NCBI GenBank assembly: GCA_963757335.1
Contig: CAVWRJ010000013.1
Span: forward strand, 682,001 to 746,000
Origin: DASQPA01 sp963757335
GTDB lineage: Bacteria > Acidobacteriota > Thermoanaerobaculia > Multivoradales > UBA5704
Direction: 5' to 3'
DNA length: 64,000 nt
Positions 19,689 through 28,391 of this stretch are shown here, one piece after another. The notes under the pieces were generated by a model. It was not told the DNA's origin. It saw only the letters and a program-made list of their open reading frames with translations, and did no database searches. Made by a program: the position numbers and the translations under genes. Numbering within the stretch: the first letter of the stretch is position 1; each line of letters begins with the position of its first letter.

Positions 19689-21518
19689 ATGCGCGCCCTC
19701 CCCTCCATTCGGGCCACCCCCCTCCTGTCCTCCCGGCATCCCCAGCCACCCCCAACCGAGGGGGGAGAGACTCGGGGCATCCAGGTTGGGGGACTGCGAG
19801 AAGGGCTCGCCCGTGCAGCGGTGCCCCTCGCGGCGCTCGCCGCGGCGGCGGCCTTTGCCGCGCACGAGGTCGATCGGGGAGGCGCGGCGGAGACCGGCTA
19901 CCTGGGGGGAGTCGCCGCGGCGGCGCTCGCCGCCGTGGCGGTCCTGGCGCCGCCGCCGGCTCTGGAGCTGGGCCTGGGGGCGACCCTCGCCGTCACTCTC
20001 CTCTGGACTCTCCCCGATGGCCCGGGGCGGGGGGCCGCCCTCGGGCTCCTGCTCGCGGCGGTTCTCGGGGTCGCCGCGGCGCGCCGGCTGGCGCGGGTCC
20101 TCCCGGCGCTGCCTTTCGAGGTCGCCATCCCCTTGGCCCTGGGCCTCCAGGTGCTCCTCCGCGGCGACCTCCTGCTCGCCCCTCGATTCGACCTCAAGAC
20201 CGTCGCCGTCCTCGTCGGGATGCCGGTCGTGGCCGGGGTGGCCATGGCCCTCCTGGCGCGGCGCCATGGGGGCGGTCTGGCGCTCCTCGCCGGGGGGACC
20301 GCCGCCCTCCTCGCTCCCGGCTGGAGCACGGCCTCCACCCTGGCGCTCGTCGCTCTGGCGGCCGGAGACGTCCTCGGCGCCGAGCCGCGCGTCCGGCTCC
20401 CGGCCCGGGGTCTCGCCGCCGTCGCGCTCCTCGCCCCCCTCGCCTGGGAGCCGCGGGCGGGTCTCCTCTGGCTCCTCGCCGGGCTCGCCCTCGCCGCCCC
20501 CCGCGCCGTCCTCGCCCCGGCGCTCGGCCTGGCCCTCCTCGCCCGGCTCCTCCCGCCAGCTGGCGGAGCCGGGGGCTTCGGCATCGTCACCCTCCCCCTC
20601 CTGGTGCCCGCCTTCCTCCTCCCGCGGCGCGAACGCTGGAAACGCTGGGAACGCTGGGAGCTGCCGGCGGTGGCGCTCCTCCTCACCGTGGCGGCGCGGG
20701 CGGTCTCCGGCCCGGCCTCCCTGGCGGCTCCCCTCGCCCTCGCCGCTCTCGGCGTCCGGAAAGCGGGGACGGGAGCGGCGGCACAGCGGGTGTGGACCGG
20801 GGCCCTCCTCTTCGGCGCCTGCCTCCTCGCCGCCTACCCCTGGCTGCGACCGGCACCGCTCGCCGACCTCCTGGACCTCCTCGGTCCGGTGCGGGCGGTG
20901 GCGGCAGCGGCGGTCGCCGGGGTCCTCCTCCTGGAGCTGGGGCCGGCGCTGCCGGGGTTCCCCTCATCCCTCCGGCGTCCAGCCCGAGCGGCGGGGGTGG
21001 CCGCGGCGGGGATCTTCCTCGTCCTGCTCCTCCGCCTCCCCCCGCCGGGGGTCCGCCTGTTCCGTCCCGAGCAGGCGATCCGGCTCGACGCGGCGAGCCC
21101 GGTCTGGGAGACGGGGCTGCCGGCCGGGCCGCTCTCCGGTCTCGCGGTCGAATCGGTCCTCGACAACAGCACCGGGCTGCCGGCGGCAACCCCGGTCGCC
21201 ACCCTGCGGCTCCTCGGCGACGGTGGCGGCGGTGGCAGCGGAGACGTCGTCTGGACGCTCCGGGCCGGGCGGGAGACCGGAGAATGGGCGGCCCGCCGGC
21301 CCGATGTCGCGCGGGCGATGCGGGCGATGGCGGCGAGCGGGGCTCCGGCCCCCTCGCCCTGGATGGGCTGGGTGGCGGGGGGCTTCTTCGGCGAGCGCTA
21401 CCGGGCTCTCTTCCGGCTCCCCACCCCTCACCCCTTCGGCCGGCTGCGGATCGAGCGGCTCCCCGGTCTCCCGCCGGACCTGGAAATCACCCTCCAGCAG
21501 CTGGAGGTGCGCCGGTGA
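19689..21518 (+). CDS. Large hydrophobic membrane protein of unknown function
   Basis: A 609-residue, Ala/Leu-rich protein with a dozen or more predicted helices over residues 40–470 and a soluble C-terminal domain (about 475–609, including LPAGPLSGLAVESVLDNSTG and ITLQQLEVRR). I do not recognise the family. The stop overlaps the next gene as GTGA, and the C-terminal domain together with position at the head of a glycosyltransferase cluster suggests a role in envelope polysaccharide assembly. The N-terminal 35 or so codons coincide with a degraded MITE-like repeat (19703–19790), so the true start may lie further in, near 19800–19840. Confidence 0.6.
   Translation: MRALPSIRATPLLSSRHPQPPPTEGGETRGIQVGGLREGLARAAVPLAALAAAAAFAAHEVDRGGAAETGYLGGVAAAALAAVAVLAPPPALELGLGATLAVTLLWTLPDGPGRGAALGLLLAAVLGVAAARRLARVLPALPFEVAIPLALGLQVLLRGDLLLAPRFDLKTVAVLVGMPVVAGVAMALLARRHGGGLALLAGGTAALLAPGWSTASTLALVALAAGDVLGAEPRVRLPARGLAAVALLAPLAWEPRAGLLWLLAGLALAAPRAVLAPALGLALLARLLPPAGGAGGFGIVTLPLLVPAFLLPRRERWKRWERWELPAVALLLTVAARAVSGPASLAAPLALAALGVRKAGTGAAAQRVWTGALLFGACLLAAYPWLRPAPLADLLDLLGPVRAVAAAAVAGVLLLELGPALPGFPSSLRRPARAAGVAAAGIFLVLLLRLPPPGVRLFRPEQAIRLDAASPVWETGLPAGPLSGLAVESVLDNSTGLPAATPVATLRLLGDGGGGGSGDVVWTLRAGRETGEWAARRPDVARAMRAMAASGAPAPSPWMGWVAGGFFGERYRALFRLPTPHPFGRLRIERLPGLPPDLEITLQQLEVRR
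19703..19790. repeat. Diverged remnant of MITE-like repeat 2
   Basis: GCCACCCCCCTCCTGTCCTCC at 19705 onward is an exact reverse complement of part of the repeats at 48050–48245 and 57446–57688, and the flanking CATCCCC, CCACCC and GGGGGGAG blocks follow in the same order. No terminal inverted repeat remains. It overlaps the assumed start of the membrane-protein gene. Confidence 0.55.
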
Positions 21519-23968
21519 AAGGGTCCTGGTTCCGTTGGGCCCTGCGGTCGGCTCCTTCGGGCGCTTCGCGCAGCCAGTCGCCGGTCGTCGGAGCCAAACG
21601 GAACCCAACGGAGCCAGGACAGGTGAGGGCGATCGCGGCGACCCTCGCCCGCCTGGCGGCTGCCGGTATCGCCGGGGCCCTTCTCGCCACTTGGGCCCGA
21701 CTCCTGCCCCTCCCGGCGGCCGACCCCTTCCGCGGCACCCTCCTGCTCCTCCCCCTGCTCCTCGCCGGGGCGCACGAGATCTCCCGCTGGACCGTGCGGC
21801 AGGGGGGGCGAGCCCTGGCGCCGGGGGGGACCGCCGGGGAGCTGGCGGCTCTCGGGGTTCTCGTCCTTCTCGTCCTCGGCCGCTCCAGTCTCGGCCTGCG
21901 CCGGGCGGACGAGGTGCTCGCCGCGGCGCTCCTGCTCGTCCTCGCCCACCGGGTGGGGCGGCAGGCGGCGGCCCTCCGGCCGCTCCTGGGAGAGGCGATC
22001 CCCGACCGGCCCTCTTCCCTCTTCTTCTGGCTGCCGTTTCTCGCCTACCTCGCCATCCTCCCCTGGTCGGCCGGCCACCGGCAGCCGGACGGCGACGAGC
22101 CCTACAACCTCCTCATCACCCACAGCCTGGCCTACGACCTGGACGCCGATCTCACCAACAACTACGCCCATGGCGACTGGCGCCACTTCATGAACCGGCC
22201 GATCGCGCCGCAGCCGGGCGATCCGGTGGGGCCGCACGGCGAGCGCTACTCGCGCCACAACGACCTCCTCCCCATGGTGCTCGCCCCGGCCTACCGGGTG
22301 GCGGGCAAGGAAGGGGCGCTCGCCACCATGGCCGCCCTCGCCGCGGCGCTCGCCTGGCTGACCCTCCGGCTGACCCGCCACTACGCCCGCGGCCTGCCGG
22401 GGGGGGCCCTGGGAGCCTGGGCGATCCTCGCCTTCGCCCCGCCCCTCCTCCTCTATGCCACCGAGGTCTGGGTGGAGGTACCGGCCGCCCTCCTGACCGT
22501 GCTCGCCCTCGACCGCATCCTCGCTCTTCAGGCTCGCCAGGAGAGGGGGAGAGGCGATTGGGAGCTCAAAGACTGGCTGGGGATCGCCCTCCCCGTCCTC
22601 CTCCTTCCCCTGGTCAAGATCCGCTTCATGCTGATCTCCGCCCCCCTTCTGCTCCTCGGCTGGTGGTACAGCGGCCGGCAGCGGCGGGCGGTCTGGATCC
22701 TGGGGGGGCTCCTCCTCGCTGTGGCGGGGGGCATCCTCCTCCACAACACCCTCCTTTATAAGAATCCGCTCAAGATCCACTCCTGGGAGGAGGTCCAGCC
22801 CTACCAGCACAGCCTGGCCGCCTACGCCCTGGGGCTCTCCGGACTCCTCTGGGACTCCGCCTTCGGCCTCTTCGGCGCGGCGCCGGTCTGGCTCCTGCTC
22901 CTGCCGGCCGCCTTTCTCTTCCTGCCCCGCGAGCGGTGGGCCCTCCCCGTGCACCTGGTGGTCCTCATGACCCCCTATCTGATGGTGGTCGTGCCGCGGA
23001 CCGAGTGGTACGGCGGGTGGTCCCCGCCGTTCCGCTACGGTCTCGTGATGCTGCCGCTCCTCGCCGTCGCCCTGGTGCCGCTGCTGGAGTTGCTGGAGCG
23101 GCGGGAGCGGCCGGGGGGTCTGGGCTCCGTTGGACCCTGCGGGCCTGCTCCTTCGGGCGCTCCGCGCAGCCAGTCGCAGGTCCTCGGAGTCCAACGGAGC
23201 AACGATGGACCAGGGGCCCGGGCGCTCCTCGCGGCGCTCGCCGGCTTCACCCTCGCCCTCACTCTCCTCTGGGTGGTGGAGCCGGGCTGGACCTACAACT
23301 TCGCCCACGGCCGCACCTACCTCCTCGATCACCTCTCCGAGCGGCTGGGGGAGGACGTCAGCCGCTTCTTCCCCAGCTCGATCCGGCCGCGCCCGGCGAC
23401 CTGGCTCTGGCCGCTCGCCACCCTCCTTCTCCTCCCCCTCGCCTGGTGGCTGCCGGGAGGTCGGGGAGAGCGGGCGGGGCGGCGGACCGGAGCGACCCTC
23501 CTGGGATTCGCCGGCCTCCTCGCCCTTGCCGCGGCCCTGCCCTTAGCCGCCACCCGGGTACCGACCTCGACGATCGAGCTCGAGGACCCGGAGGTGCGAA
23601 AGAGCGGCGGCCACCTCCATCCCGATCTCTGGGTGATCGAGCGCCCCCTCTACCGCGGCGGCTGGGTGCTGCGGGTCGCGGAGAAGGTGACCGCCCCGGT
23701 GGTCCCCGGCGGCCGGCGGGTGCGGCTCGTCCTCGAAGCCGTGCTCATCCGCAACCAGCCGGTCCCCTTCTTCCTCGACATCCGGGCCGGCGACACCCTT
23801 CTCGCCCAGTGGACCCCGCACCGCGCCCGGAGCTGGGAGGGGATCGTCCTCGGGCCTTTCGACTGGCCGGCCGGGGAGCCGCTGGTCCTCGCCGCCCATG
23901 GCGATCACCCCCCGGGCGCCCTCAACGGCGCCATCCTCGACCGGGTCCGGCTCGAATGGCTGCCCTGA
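21515..23968 (+). CDS. Polytopic membrane glycosyltransferase-like protein carrying two in-frame hairpin elements
   Basis: An 817-residue protein with about 12 helices (residues 45–590) and a C-terminal soluble β-domain (about 655–817). The first large loop has GHRQPDGDEPYNLLITHSLA, an acidic motif typical of GT-C-fold dolichyl/undecaprenyl-phosphate-sugar transferases. The start is GTG at 21515, overlapping the previous stop (GTGA). Residues 3–36 and a loop near residues 535–565 are encoded by two copies of a palindromic repeat (21523–21620 and 23123–23200) in the same frame, giving the near-identical peptides APSGASRSQS and APSGAPRSQS. Without them the protein looks intact. Its stop overlaps the next gene by 13 bp. 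Confidence 0.7.
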   Translation: MKGSWFRWALRSAPSGASRSQSPVVGAKRNPTEPGQVRAIAATLARLAAAGIAGALLATWARLLPLPAADPFRGTLLLLPLLLAGAHEISRWTVRQGGRALAPGGTAGELAALGVLVLLVLGRSSLGLRRADEVLAAALLLVLAHRVGRQAAALRPLLGEAIPDRPSSLFFWLPFLAYLAILPWSAGHRQPDGDEPYNLLITHSLAYDLDADLTNNYAHGDWRHFMNRPIAPQPGDPVGPHGERYSRHNDLLPMVLAPAYRVAGKEGALATMAALAAALAWLTLRLTRHYARGLPGGALGAWAILAFAPPLLLYATEVWVEVPAALLTVLALDRILALQARQERGRGDWELKDWLGIALPVLLLPLVKIRFMLISAPLLLLGWWYSGRQRRAVWILGGLLLAVAGGILLHNTLLYKNPLKIHSWEEVQPYQHSLAAYALGLSGLLWDSAFGLFGAAPVWLLLLPAAFLFLPRERWALPVHLVVLMTPYLMVVVPRTEWYGGWSPPFRYGLVMLPLLAVALVPLLELLERRERPGGLGSVGPCGPAPSGAPRSQSQVLGVQRSNDGPGARALLAALAGFTLALTLLWVVEPGWTYNFAHGRTYLLDHLSERLGEDVSRFFPSSIRPRPATWLWPLATLLLLPLAWWLPGGRGERAGRRTGATLLGFAGLLALAAALPLAATRVPTSTIELEDPEVRKSGGHLHPDLWVIERPLYRGGWVLRVAEKVTAPVVPGGRRVRLVLEAVLIRNQPVPFFLDIRAGDTLLAQWTPHRARSWEGIVLGPFDWPAGEPLVLAAHGDHPPGALNGAILDRVRLEWLP
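21523..21620. repeat. Palindromic in-frame element, copy A
   Basis: A 98-bp hairpin. Outer arms GTCCTGGTTCCGTTGGG and CCCAACGGAGCCAGGAC pair over 17 bp with one G·U; an inner alternative pairs GGTTCCGTTGGGC with GCCAAACGGAACC. The core (GGCTCCTTCGGGCGCTTCGC, then GCAGCCAGTCGCCGG) is shared with copies B–D and contains a GCGC–GAA–GCGC mini-hairpin when read from the other strand. It begins at the third codon of the membrane glycosyltransferase. Confidence 0.85.
23123..23200. repeat. Palindromic in-frame element, copy B
   Basis: Arms GCTCCGTTGGAC (23124–23135) and GTCCAACGGAGC (23189–23200) pair perfectly over 12 bp. The core is the same as in copy A and in the same orientation. Inserted in frame in a loop between two membrane segments of the same gene as copy A. 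Confidence 0.85.
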
Positions 23969-24948
23969 AAGACCGCCGGTTCCGGATCAGCGCCATCGTC
24001 CCCACTCTGGGCCGGAGCCCGCTCCTCGTCCCCGGTCTCCAGGCCCTGCGGGTGGACGGGGGCGAAGCGCTGGAGATCGTCGTCGTCGACCAGGGGGAGA
24101 GGGCCGTGGACCTCCCCGCCGGGCTCGCCGACCGGGTGCTGCGGCTGCCTGAGAACCGCGGCTTCACCGGCGGCACCAACGCCGGGCTCGCCGCCGCCTC
24201 CGGGGAGCTCCTCGCCACGGTCAACGACGACCTGCTGGTCGAGCCGGGGTGGACGGCGGCGCTCGCCGCGGCGCTCGACCGGGAGCCCCGGGCGGCGGCG
24301 GCGCAGGGGGTGAACCTGCGGCTCGACCGGCCGGAGGTCGCCGACGGCTGGGGGCTCGCCTGGAACCGCGCCTTCCAGGCGGTGCAGCTCGGGCATGGCA
24401 AGCCGGCGCTGCCGGCGGATTCGCCCCTCCGCGAGGTCTTCGGGGTCTCGGCGACCGCGGCGCTCTACCGCCGGGCCGCCCTCGCCGCCGTGGCCCTCCC
24501 CGGCGCTCAGGTCTTCGACGAGCGGCTGGGCTCCTACTATGAGGACGCCGACCTCGCCTGCCGGCTGCGCGCCGCCGGCTGGACCGCCCTCGCCGTCCCT
24601 GCCGCTCGCGCCCGGCACGCCGGCTCGGCAACATCGGCGGGATTGGCGGGATCGGCGGGATCGGCGGGATTGGCCAGCGCCGCCGCCCTCTCCCGGGCGC
24701 GCTGGGCGAGCCTCTACGGCAACCGCTACCTGGTGACCGCCCGGCTCCTCGGCTCGCGGTTCTGGCCCCGCCTTCCCGCCCTCGCCTGGCGCGACGGCAA
24801 GGACCTCCTCCGCGCCCTCTACAGCGGCGAGTGGGCCCAGGTGGGGGGGATCGGCGCCGGCTGGGGGCGCGCCCTTAGCCGGCTCCCCGCCTTCGCCCGG
24901 CGGGGGCGGCCGGCCCTCCCCATGTCCGAGATCGAGCGCTTCCGGTAA
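23956..24948 (+). CDS. GT2-family glycosyltransferase
   Basis: A 330-residue cytoplasmic or membrane-associated glycosyltransferase of family GT2 (GT-A fold). It has the N-terminal strand ISAIVPTLGRSPLLVPGL, LRLPENRGFTGGTNAGLAAA, and the metal-binding acidic motif VNDDLLVEPGW (about residues 92–100). The later DERLGSYYEDADLACRLRAAG block is typical of rhamnosyltransferase-like GT2 enzymes. An Ala/Gly/Ser-rich low-complexity stretch (SAGLAGSAGSAGLASAA) interrupts the C-terminal part. It overlaps the upstream gene by 13 bp and is followed after 9 bp by another GT2 gene. Sugar specificity cannot be read from sequence. Confidence 0.88.
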   Translation: MAALKDRRFRISAIVPTLGRSPLLVPGLQALRVDGGEALEIVVVDQGERAVDLPAGLADRVLRLPENRGFTGGTNAGLAAASGELLATVNDDLLVEPGWTAALAAALDREPRAAAAQGVNLRLDRPEVADGWGLAWNRAFQAVQLGHGKPALPADSPLREVFGVSATAALYRRAALAAVALPGAQVFDERLGSYYEDADLACRLRAAGWTALAVPAARARHAGSATSAGLAGSAGSAGLASAAALSRARWASLYGNRYLVTARLLGSRFWPRLPALAWRDGKDLLRALYSGEWAQVGGIGAGWGRALSRLPAFARRGRPALPMSEIERFR

Positions 24949-24957
24949 CCTCTCCCC

Positions 24958-25908
24958 GTGGATGGAACGACCGATCTGCCGCCGGCCTCGCCCCTCCTCT
25001 CGGGCGTCGTCGTTCACTGGCACAACGAGGAGCTGCTCGCCGAGCTCGGCGCCGCCTGGCCGCGCGACCCCCGTTTCGAGCTGGTGGTGGTCGACAACGG
25101 CTCCGCTGGCGAGCTTGCGCTCCCCGCCGACGCCCGGCTCGTCTCCCCTGGCCGCAACCTCGGTTTCGCCGGCGGCGCGAACGCCGGGATCGCCGCCGCC
25201 CGCGCCCCCCTCCTCCTCCTCCTCAACCCCGACGCCGTCCCAGAGCCCGGAGCGCTCGACGAGCTGCTCCGCGGCTTCGCGGCCTGCCCCGACGCCGCCG
25301 GGATCGCGCCACGCCTGGCGGGACCGGACGGCGCGCCGCAGTTCGCCTGGCAGCTCCGCGACCTCCCCTCGCCCTGGACCTGCCTCGGCCAGGTCCTCCT
25401 CCTCCCCGGCCGGCCGGCCCACGCCGTCGAGCCCGCGGCCGGCACCCCGGTAGAGCAGCCGGCGGCGGCCGCCCTCGCCTTCCGGCGGGAGGCGCTCATG
25501 GCAGCCGGCGGCTTCGACGCCGGCTTCTACCCGGCCTGGTTCGAGGACGTCGACTTGGCGAAGCGGATGGAAGAGGCCGGGAAGGTCCTCCGCTACTGGC
25601 CGGCCGCCCGCTTCCGGCACCGGCTGGGGAGCAGCGTGCCGCGGCTCGGCTACGGGACCTTCCTCTGGGTCTACTACCGGAACCTGACCCGCTATCTCGC
25701 CAAGCACCACGGCCCCGCCTGGGCCTGGGCGGCGCGCGCCCTCCTCCCCCTCGGGCTCGGCCTGCGCCTCCTCCTCCTTCCCCTCCGCCGGCCGCGGCGG
25801 GCGGCCTCCCGGGCCGAGGCCGGGCGCGGGCTCCTGGACGCTATCGCCGGCGCCCTCACCGGCTGGCGCCGGCCGGCCCGGCTGGCGGCGCAGGAAAGCT
25901 TCCCTTGA
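24958..25908 (+). CDS. GT2-family glycosyltransferase
   Basis: A 316-residue GT2 enzyme. The nucleotide-sugar-binding strand FELVVVDNGSAGE, the motif GRNLGFAGGANAGIAAA and the metal-binding LLNPDAVPEPGAL (DxD-equivalent near residue 91) are clear, as is the acceptor-side block GFYPAWFEDVDLAKRMEEAG. Starts at GTG 24958. The next GT2 gene begins inside its last codon (TTGA overlap). It is most like the dTDP-rhamnose transferases of O-antigen or exopolysaccharide clusters; that sugar is inferred. Confidence 0.88.
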   Translation: MDGTTDLPPASPLLSGVVVHWHNEELLAELGAAWPRDPRFELVVVDNGSAGELALPADARLVSPGRNLGFAGGANAGIAAARAPLLLLLNPDAVPEPGALDELLRGFAACPDAAGIAPRLAGPDGAPQFAWQLRDLPSPWTCLGQVLLLPGRPAHAVEPAAGTPVEQPAAAALAFRREALMAAGGFDAGFYPAWFEDVDLAKRMEEAGKVLRYWPAARFRHRLGSSVPRLGYGTFLWVYYRNLTRYLAKHHGPAWAWAARALLPLGLGLRLLLLPLRRPRRAASRAEAGRGLLDAIAGALTGWRRPARLAAQESFP

Positions 25909-27014
25909 GCGCCGGACAGGAGCTCGGTTCGGAGCCGAGGACCGGCGACTGGCTGCGCGAAGCGCCCGAAGGAGCCGGCCCGCAGGCTCGAACCGAGCCC
26001 CTCCCTACCGCCGCCGCTGCCAGTGTCGCCGTCTGCATCGTCACCCACAACTCGGCGGCCGACCTGCCGGGCTGCCTCCGGGCGATCGGCGAGCTTCGGC
26101 ACCGGCCTCTGGAGCTCGTCGTCGTCGACTGCGCGAGCGGCGACGGCAGCCTGGCGGTCACCCGCGCCGACGCCCCGGCCGGCCTCCCCCTGACCGCCGT
26201 CGGCCTCGCCGAGAACCGCGGCTTCGCAGGGGGGATGAACGAGGCGATTTCGCGCACCGCTGCCGATTGGATCCTGTCGCTCAACGCCGACGCTCGACCC
26301 GCCCCGGAGTACGTCGACCGGCTCCTGGCGTGCTCTGCTGCGGCGGTGGCGGGCGGACTCCGGGCCGGCGCGGTGACCGGCCGCCTCGTCCGCCCGGCCG
26401 ATGCGACCGGCGAGCGCCGGCTCGACGCCTGCGGCATGCGCCTCACCCCCAACTGGCGCCACCTGGACCGCGGCTCGGGCGAGCCCGACCACGGCCAGCT
26501 GGCGGTGCCCGAGCGGGTCTTCGGGGCGACCGGGGCTGCCTCCCTCTTCCGCCGCGCCGCCCTCCTGGACGCCGCCGTGGACGGCGAGGTCTTCGATCCC
26601 CGCTTCCACTCCTTCCGGGAGGACGCCGAGCTCTGCTTCCGGCTCCGCGAGCGCGGCTGGGAGATCCTCTATGCGCCGGCCGCCCGCTGCGAGCACCGGC
26701 GCTTCAACCTCCCCGAGCGGCGGAGCGCCATGCCCCCGGCGGTCAACTATCACTCGCTCAAGAACCGCTACCTACTAAGGCTCTACCACCAGACCTGGGG
26801 GAACCTCGCCCGCACCTTCTTCCCCACCCTCGGGCGCGATCTCCTCGCCTTGGGCTACGTCCTCGCCCGGGAGCGCACCTCGCTCCCCGCCTACACCTGG
26901 CTGTGGCGGAACCGGCAAGACATCGGGAAGCGGCGGGCGGTGATCGCCGCCCGGCGGACGGTGCCGGCCGCCGAGCTCGACCGCTGGTTCTGGCAGGCGG
27001 GAGCGCCGCTTTGA
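25905..27014 (+). CDS. GT2-family glycosyltransferase with hairpin element at its N-terminus
   Basis: A 369-residue GT2 enzyme. After about 40 N-terminal residues the domain starts with SVAVCIVTHNSAADLPGCL, followed by LELVVVDCASGDGS, AENRGFAGGMNEAI and the metal-site LSLNADARPAPEY. The acceptor block HSFREDAELCFRLRERGWEI is present. The start is TTG at 25905 in a TTGA overlap with the upstream stop. Codons 6–32 lie in palindromic element copy C, which adds the foreign-looking peptide RTGDWLREAPEGAGPQ ahead of the catalytic domain. The stop overlaps the next gene as TTGA. Confidence 0.85.
   Translation: MSAGQELGSEPRTGDWLREAPEGAGPQARTEPLPTAAAASVAVCIVTHNSAADLPGCLRAIGELRHRPLELVVVDCASGDGSLAVTRADAPAGLPLTAVGLAENRGFAGGMNEAISRTAADWILSLNADARPAPEYVDRLLACSAAAVAGGLRAGAVTGRLVRPADATGERRLDACGMRLTPNWRHLDRGSGEPDHGQLAVPERVFGATGAASLFRRAALLDAAVDGEVFDPRFHSFREDAELCFRLRERGWEILYAPAARCEHRRFNLPERRSAMPPAVNYHSLKNRYLLRLYHQTWGNLARTFFPTLGRDLLALGYVLARERTSLPAYTWLWRNRQDIGKRRAVIAARRTVPAAELDRWFWQAGAPL
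25920..26000. repeat. Palindromic in-frame element, copy C
   Basis: Arms GCTCGGTTCG (25922–25931) and CGAACCGAGC (25989–25998) pair over 10 bp. The core is GAGGACCGGCGACTGGCTGC followed by GCGAAGCGCCCGAAGG, the reverse orientation of copies A and B. Located directly after the start codon of the third GT2 gene and in frame with it. Confidence 0.85.
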
Positions 27015-28138
27015 CCCGTCCCCTCGATCCGCTCGACGTGGCCCTCCTCGGCAGCCGCGGCATTCCCGGCCGCTACGGCGGCTACGAGACCCTCATGGAG
27101 GAGCTCGCCGTCCGCCTCCTCGCCCGCGGCTTCCGGGTCACCGTCTACTGCCGGTCGCACTTCACCCCGCGCGACCAGAAGACCTACCGCGGGGTCGACC
27201 TCGTCGTCCTGCCCACGCTGCGCACCAAGTACCTGGACACCCCGGCCCACACCCTCCTCTCCTGCTGGGCGGCAGCGGGGCGGGGCCACGACGCGGCCCT
27301 GGTCGTCAACTCGGCCAACGCCCTCTTCGTCCCCCTCTTGCAGCTCGCCGGGGTGCCGGTCGCCCTCCACGTCGACGGGATCGAGAAGCGGCGGGCCAAG
27401 TGGGGGCCGTTCGGGCGCGCCGTCTACGCTCTCTCCGAGCGGCTCGCCTGTGTCCTCCCCGACGCCCTGGTGACCGACGCCGAGGTCATCCGCCAGCACT
27501 ACCTGGAGCGCTACGGCGCCCCCTCGACCGCCATCGCCTACGGGGTCGATCCCCGCCCGCCCCGCCCGGGGCCGGAAACCGGCGTCCTCGCCCGCCTGGG
27601 GCTCGAGAGCCGGCGCTTCTTCCTCTATGTCAGCCGCTTCGAGCCGGAGAACAACCCCCACCAGGTGGCAGCCGCCTATCGGGAGGTGGGCGGCGACCTC
27701 CCCCTGGTGATGGTCGGCGGCGCTCCCTATGCCTCCGCCTTCATCGCCTCCTTCACCGCCGGGGCCGACCGGCGCATCCTTTTCCCCGGCCCGATCTACG
27801 GCGAGGGCTACCGAGAGCTCCTCTCCTCCGCCCTCGCCTACATCCATGCGACCGACGTGGGGGGGACCCACCCCGCCCTCGTCGAGGCCATGGGCTACGG
27901 CAACTGCGCGGTGGTCAACGACACGCCGGAGAACCGCGAGGTGGCGGGGGAGGCCGGGCTCTACTTCAGAGCCGCCGAGCCGGCGAGCCTCGCCCGCCAG
28001 CTCGAACGGCTGCGCCAGGACCCGGCGGCGGCGCGGGCGTTGGGTGCCGAGGCGGCGGCGCGGGCGGCCCGCCTCTACTCCTGGGAGCGGGTCGCCGACC
28101 AGTATGCCGAGCTCTTCCGGCAGCTCGCCGGACGCTGA
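27011..28138 (+). CDS. GT4-family glycosyltransferase (DUF1972-type N-terminus)
   Basis: A 375-residue GT-B-fold glycosyltransferase. The N-terminal VALLGSRGIPGRYGGYETLM is the DUF1972 signature found in rhamnosyl- and other transferases of exopolysaccharide clusters. The C-terminal half has the GT4 region: FLYVSRFEPENNPHQVAAAY, LPLVMVGGAPY and the conserved Glu motif THPALVEAMGYG. The TTG start at 27011 overlaps the previous stop as TTGA. It is the last gene of a tightly overlapping run starting at 19689, so the run is probably one operon. Confidence 0.88.
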   Translation: MTRPLDPLDVALLGSRGIPGRYGGYETLMEELAVRLLARGFRVTVYCRSHFTPRDQKTYRGVDLVVLPTLRTKYLDTPAHTLLSCWAAAGRGHDAALVVNSANALFVPLLQLAGVPVALHVDGIEKRRAKWGPFGRAVYALSERLACVLPDALVTDAEVIRQHYLERYGAPSTAIAYGVDPRPPRPGPETGVLARLGLESRRFFLYVSRFEPENNPHQVAAAYREVGGDLPLVMVGGAPYASAFIASFTAGADRRILFPGPIYGEGYRELLSSALAYIHATDVGGTHPALVEAMGYGNCAVVNDTPENREVAGEAGLYFRAAEPASLARQLERLRQDPAAARALGAEAAARAARLYSWERVADQYAELFRQLAGR

Positions 28139-28391
28139 GCTGGCAGGCGCGCAGGAAGACGCCCCTTCCGGGGTTTCACGCTCGGCGTGATGCGGCGTGA
28201 CGGCCGGAGTTTTGCATCCGTAAAACTGTAGCGAGAACGAAGGAACCCAGCCCGCCGCGGCCAGACTCTCACCGTGCGGATGGGGCGTAGCGCAAGCAGG
28301 AATCGGCCTTTATGGACGAAAAGTTCATGCGATACGTTAAACTACGTTAGCTCGCAACCGGGGAGGGGCACCGGGGGCAACCTCAAAATCC
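28139..28391 (+). other. Intergenic leader upstream of sugar-transferase gene
   Basis: About 250 bp without a gene. It is less GC-rich near its right end (TTCATGCGATACGTTAAACT, with ACGTTA repeated). I see a short inverted repeat around GTTTTGCATCCGTAAAAC and GGGGAGGGG upstream of the next start, but no riboswitch, terminator or promoter I can defend. Confidence 0.4.

Noticed and set aside
19209..20267. N-terminal extension of seryl-tRNA synthetase
   Set aside because: It translates the tandem array and the antisense of a membrane-protein gene; the family start is at 19208.
28139..28391. c-di-GMP riboswitch ahead of the sugar-transferase gene
   Set aside because: The conserved GEMM core and tetraloop-receptor motif could not be found; only loose similarity.
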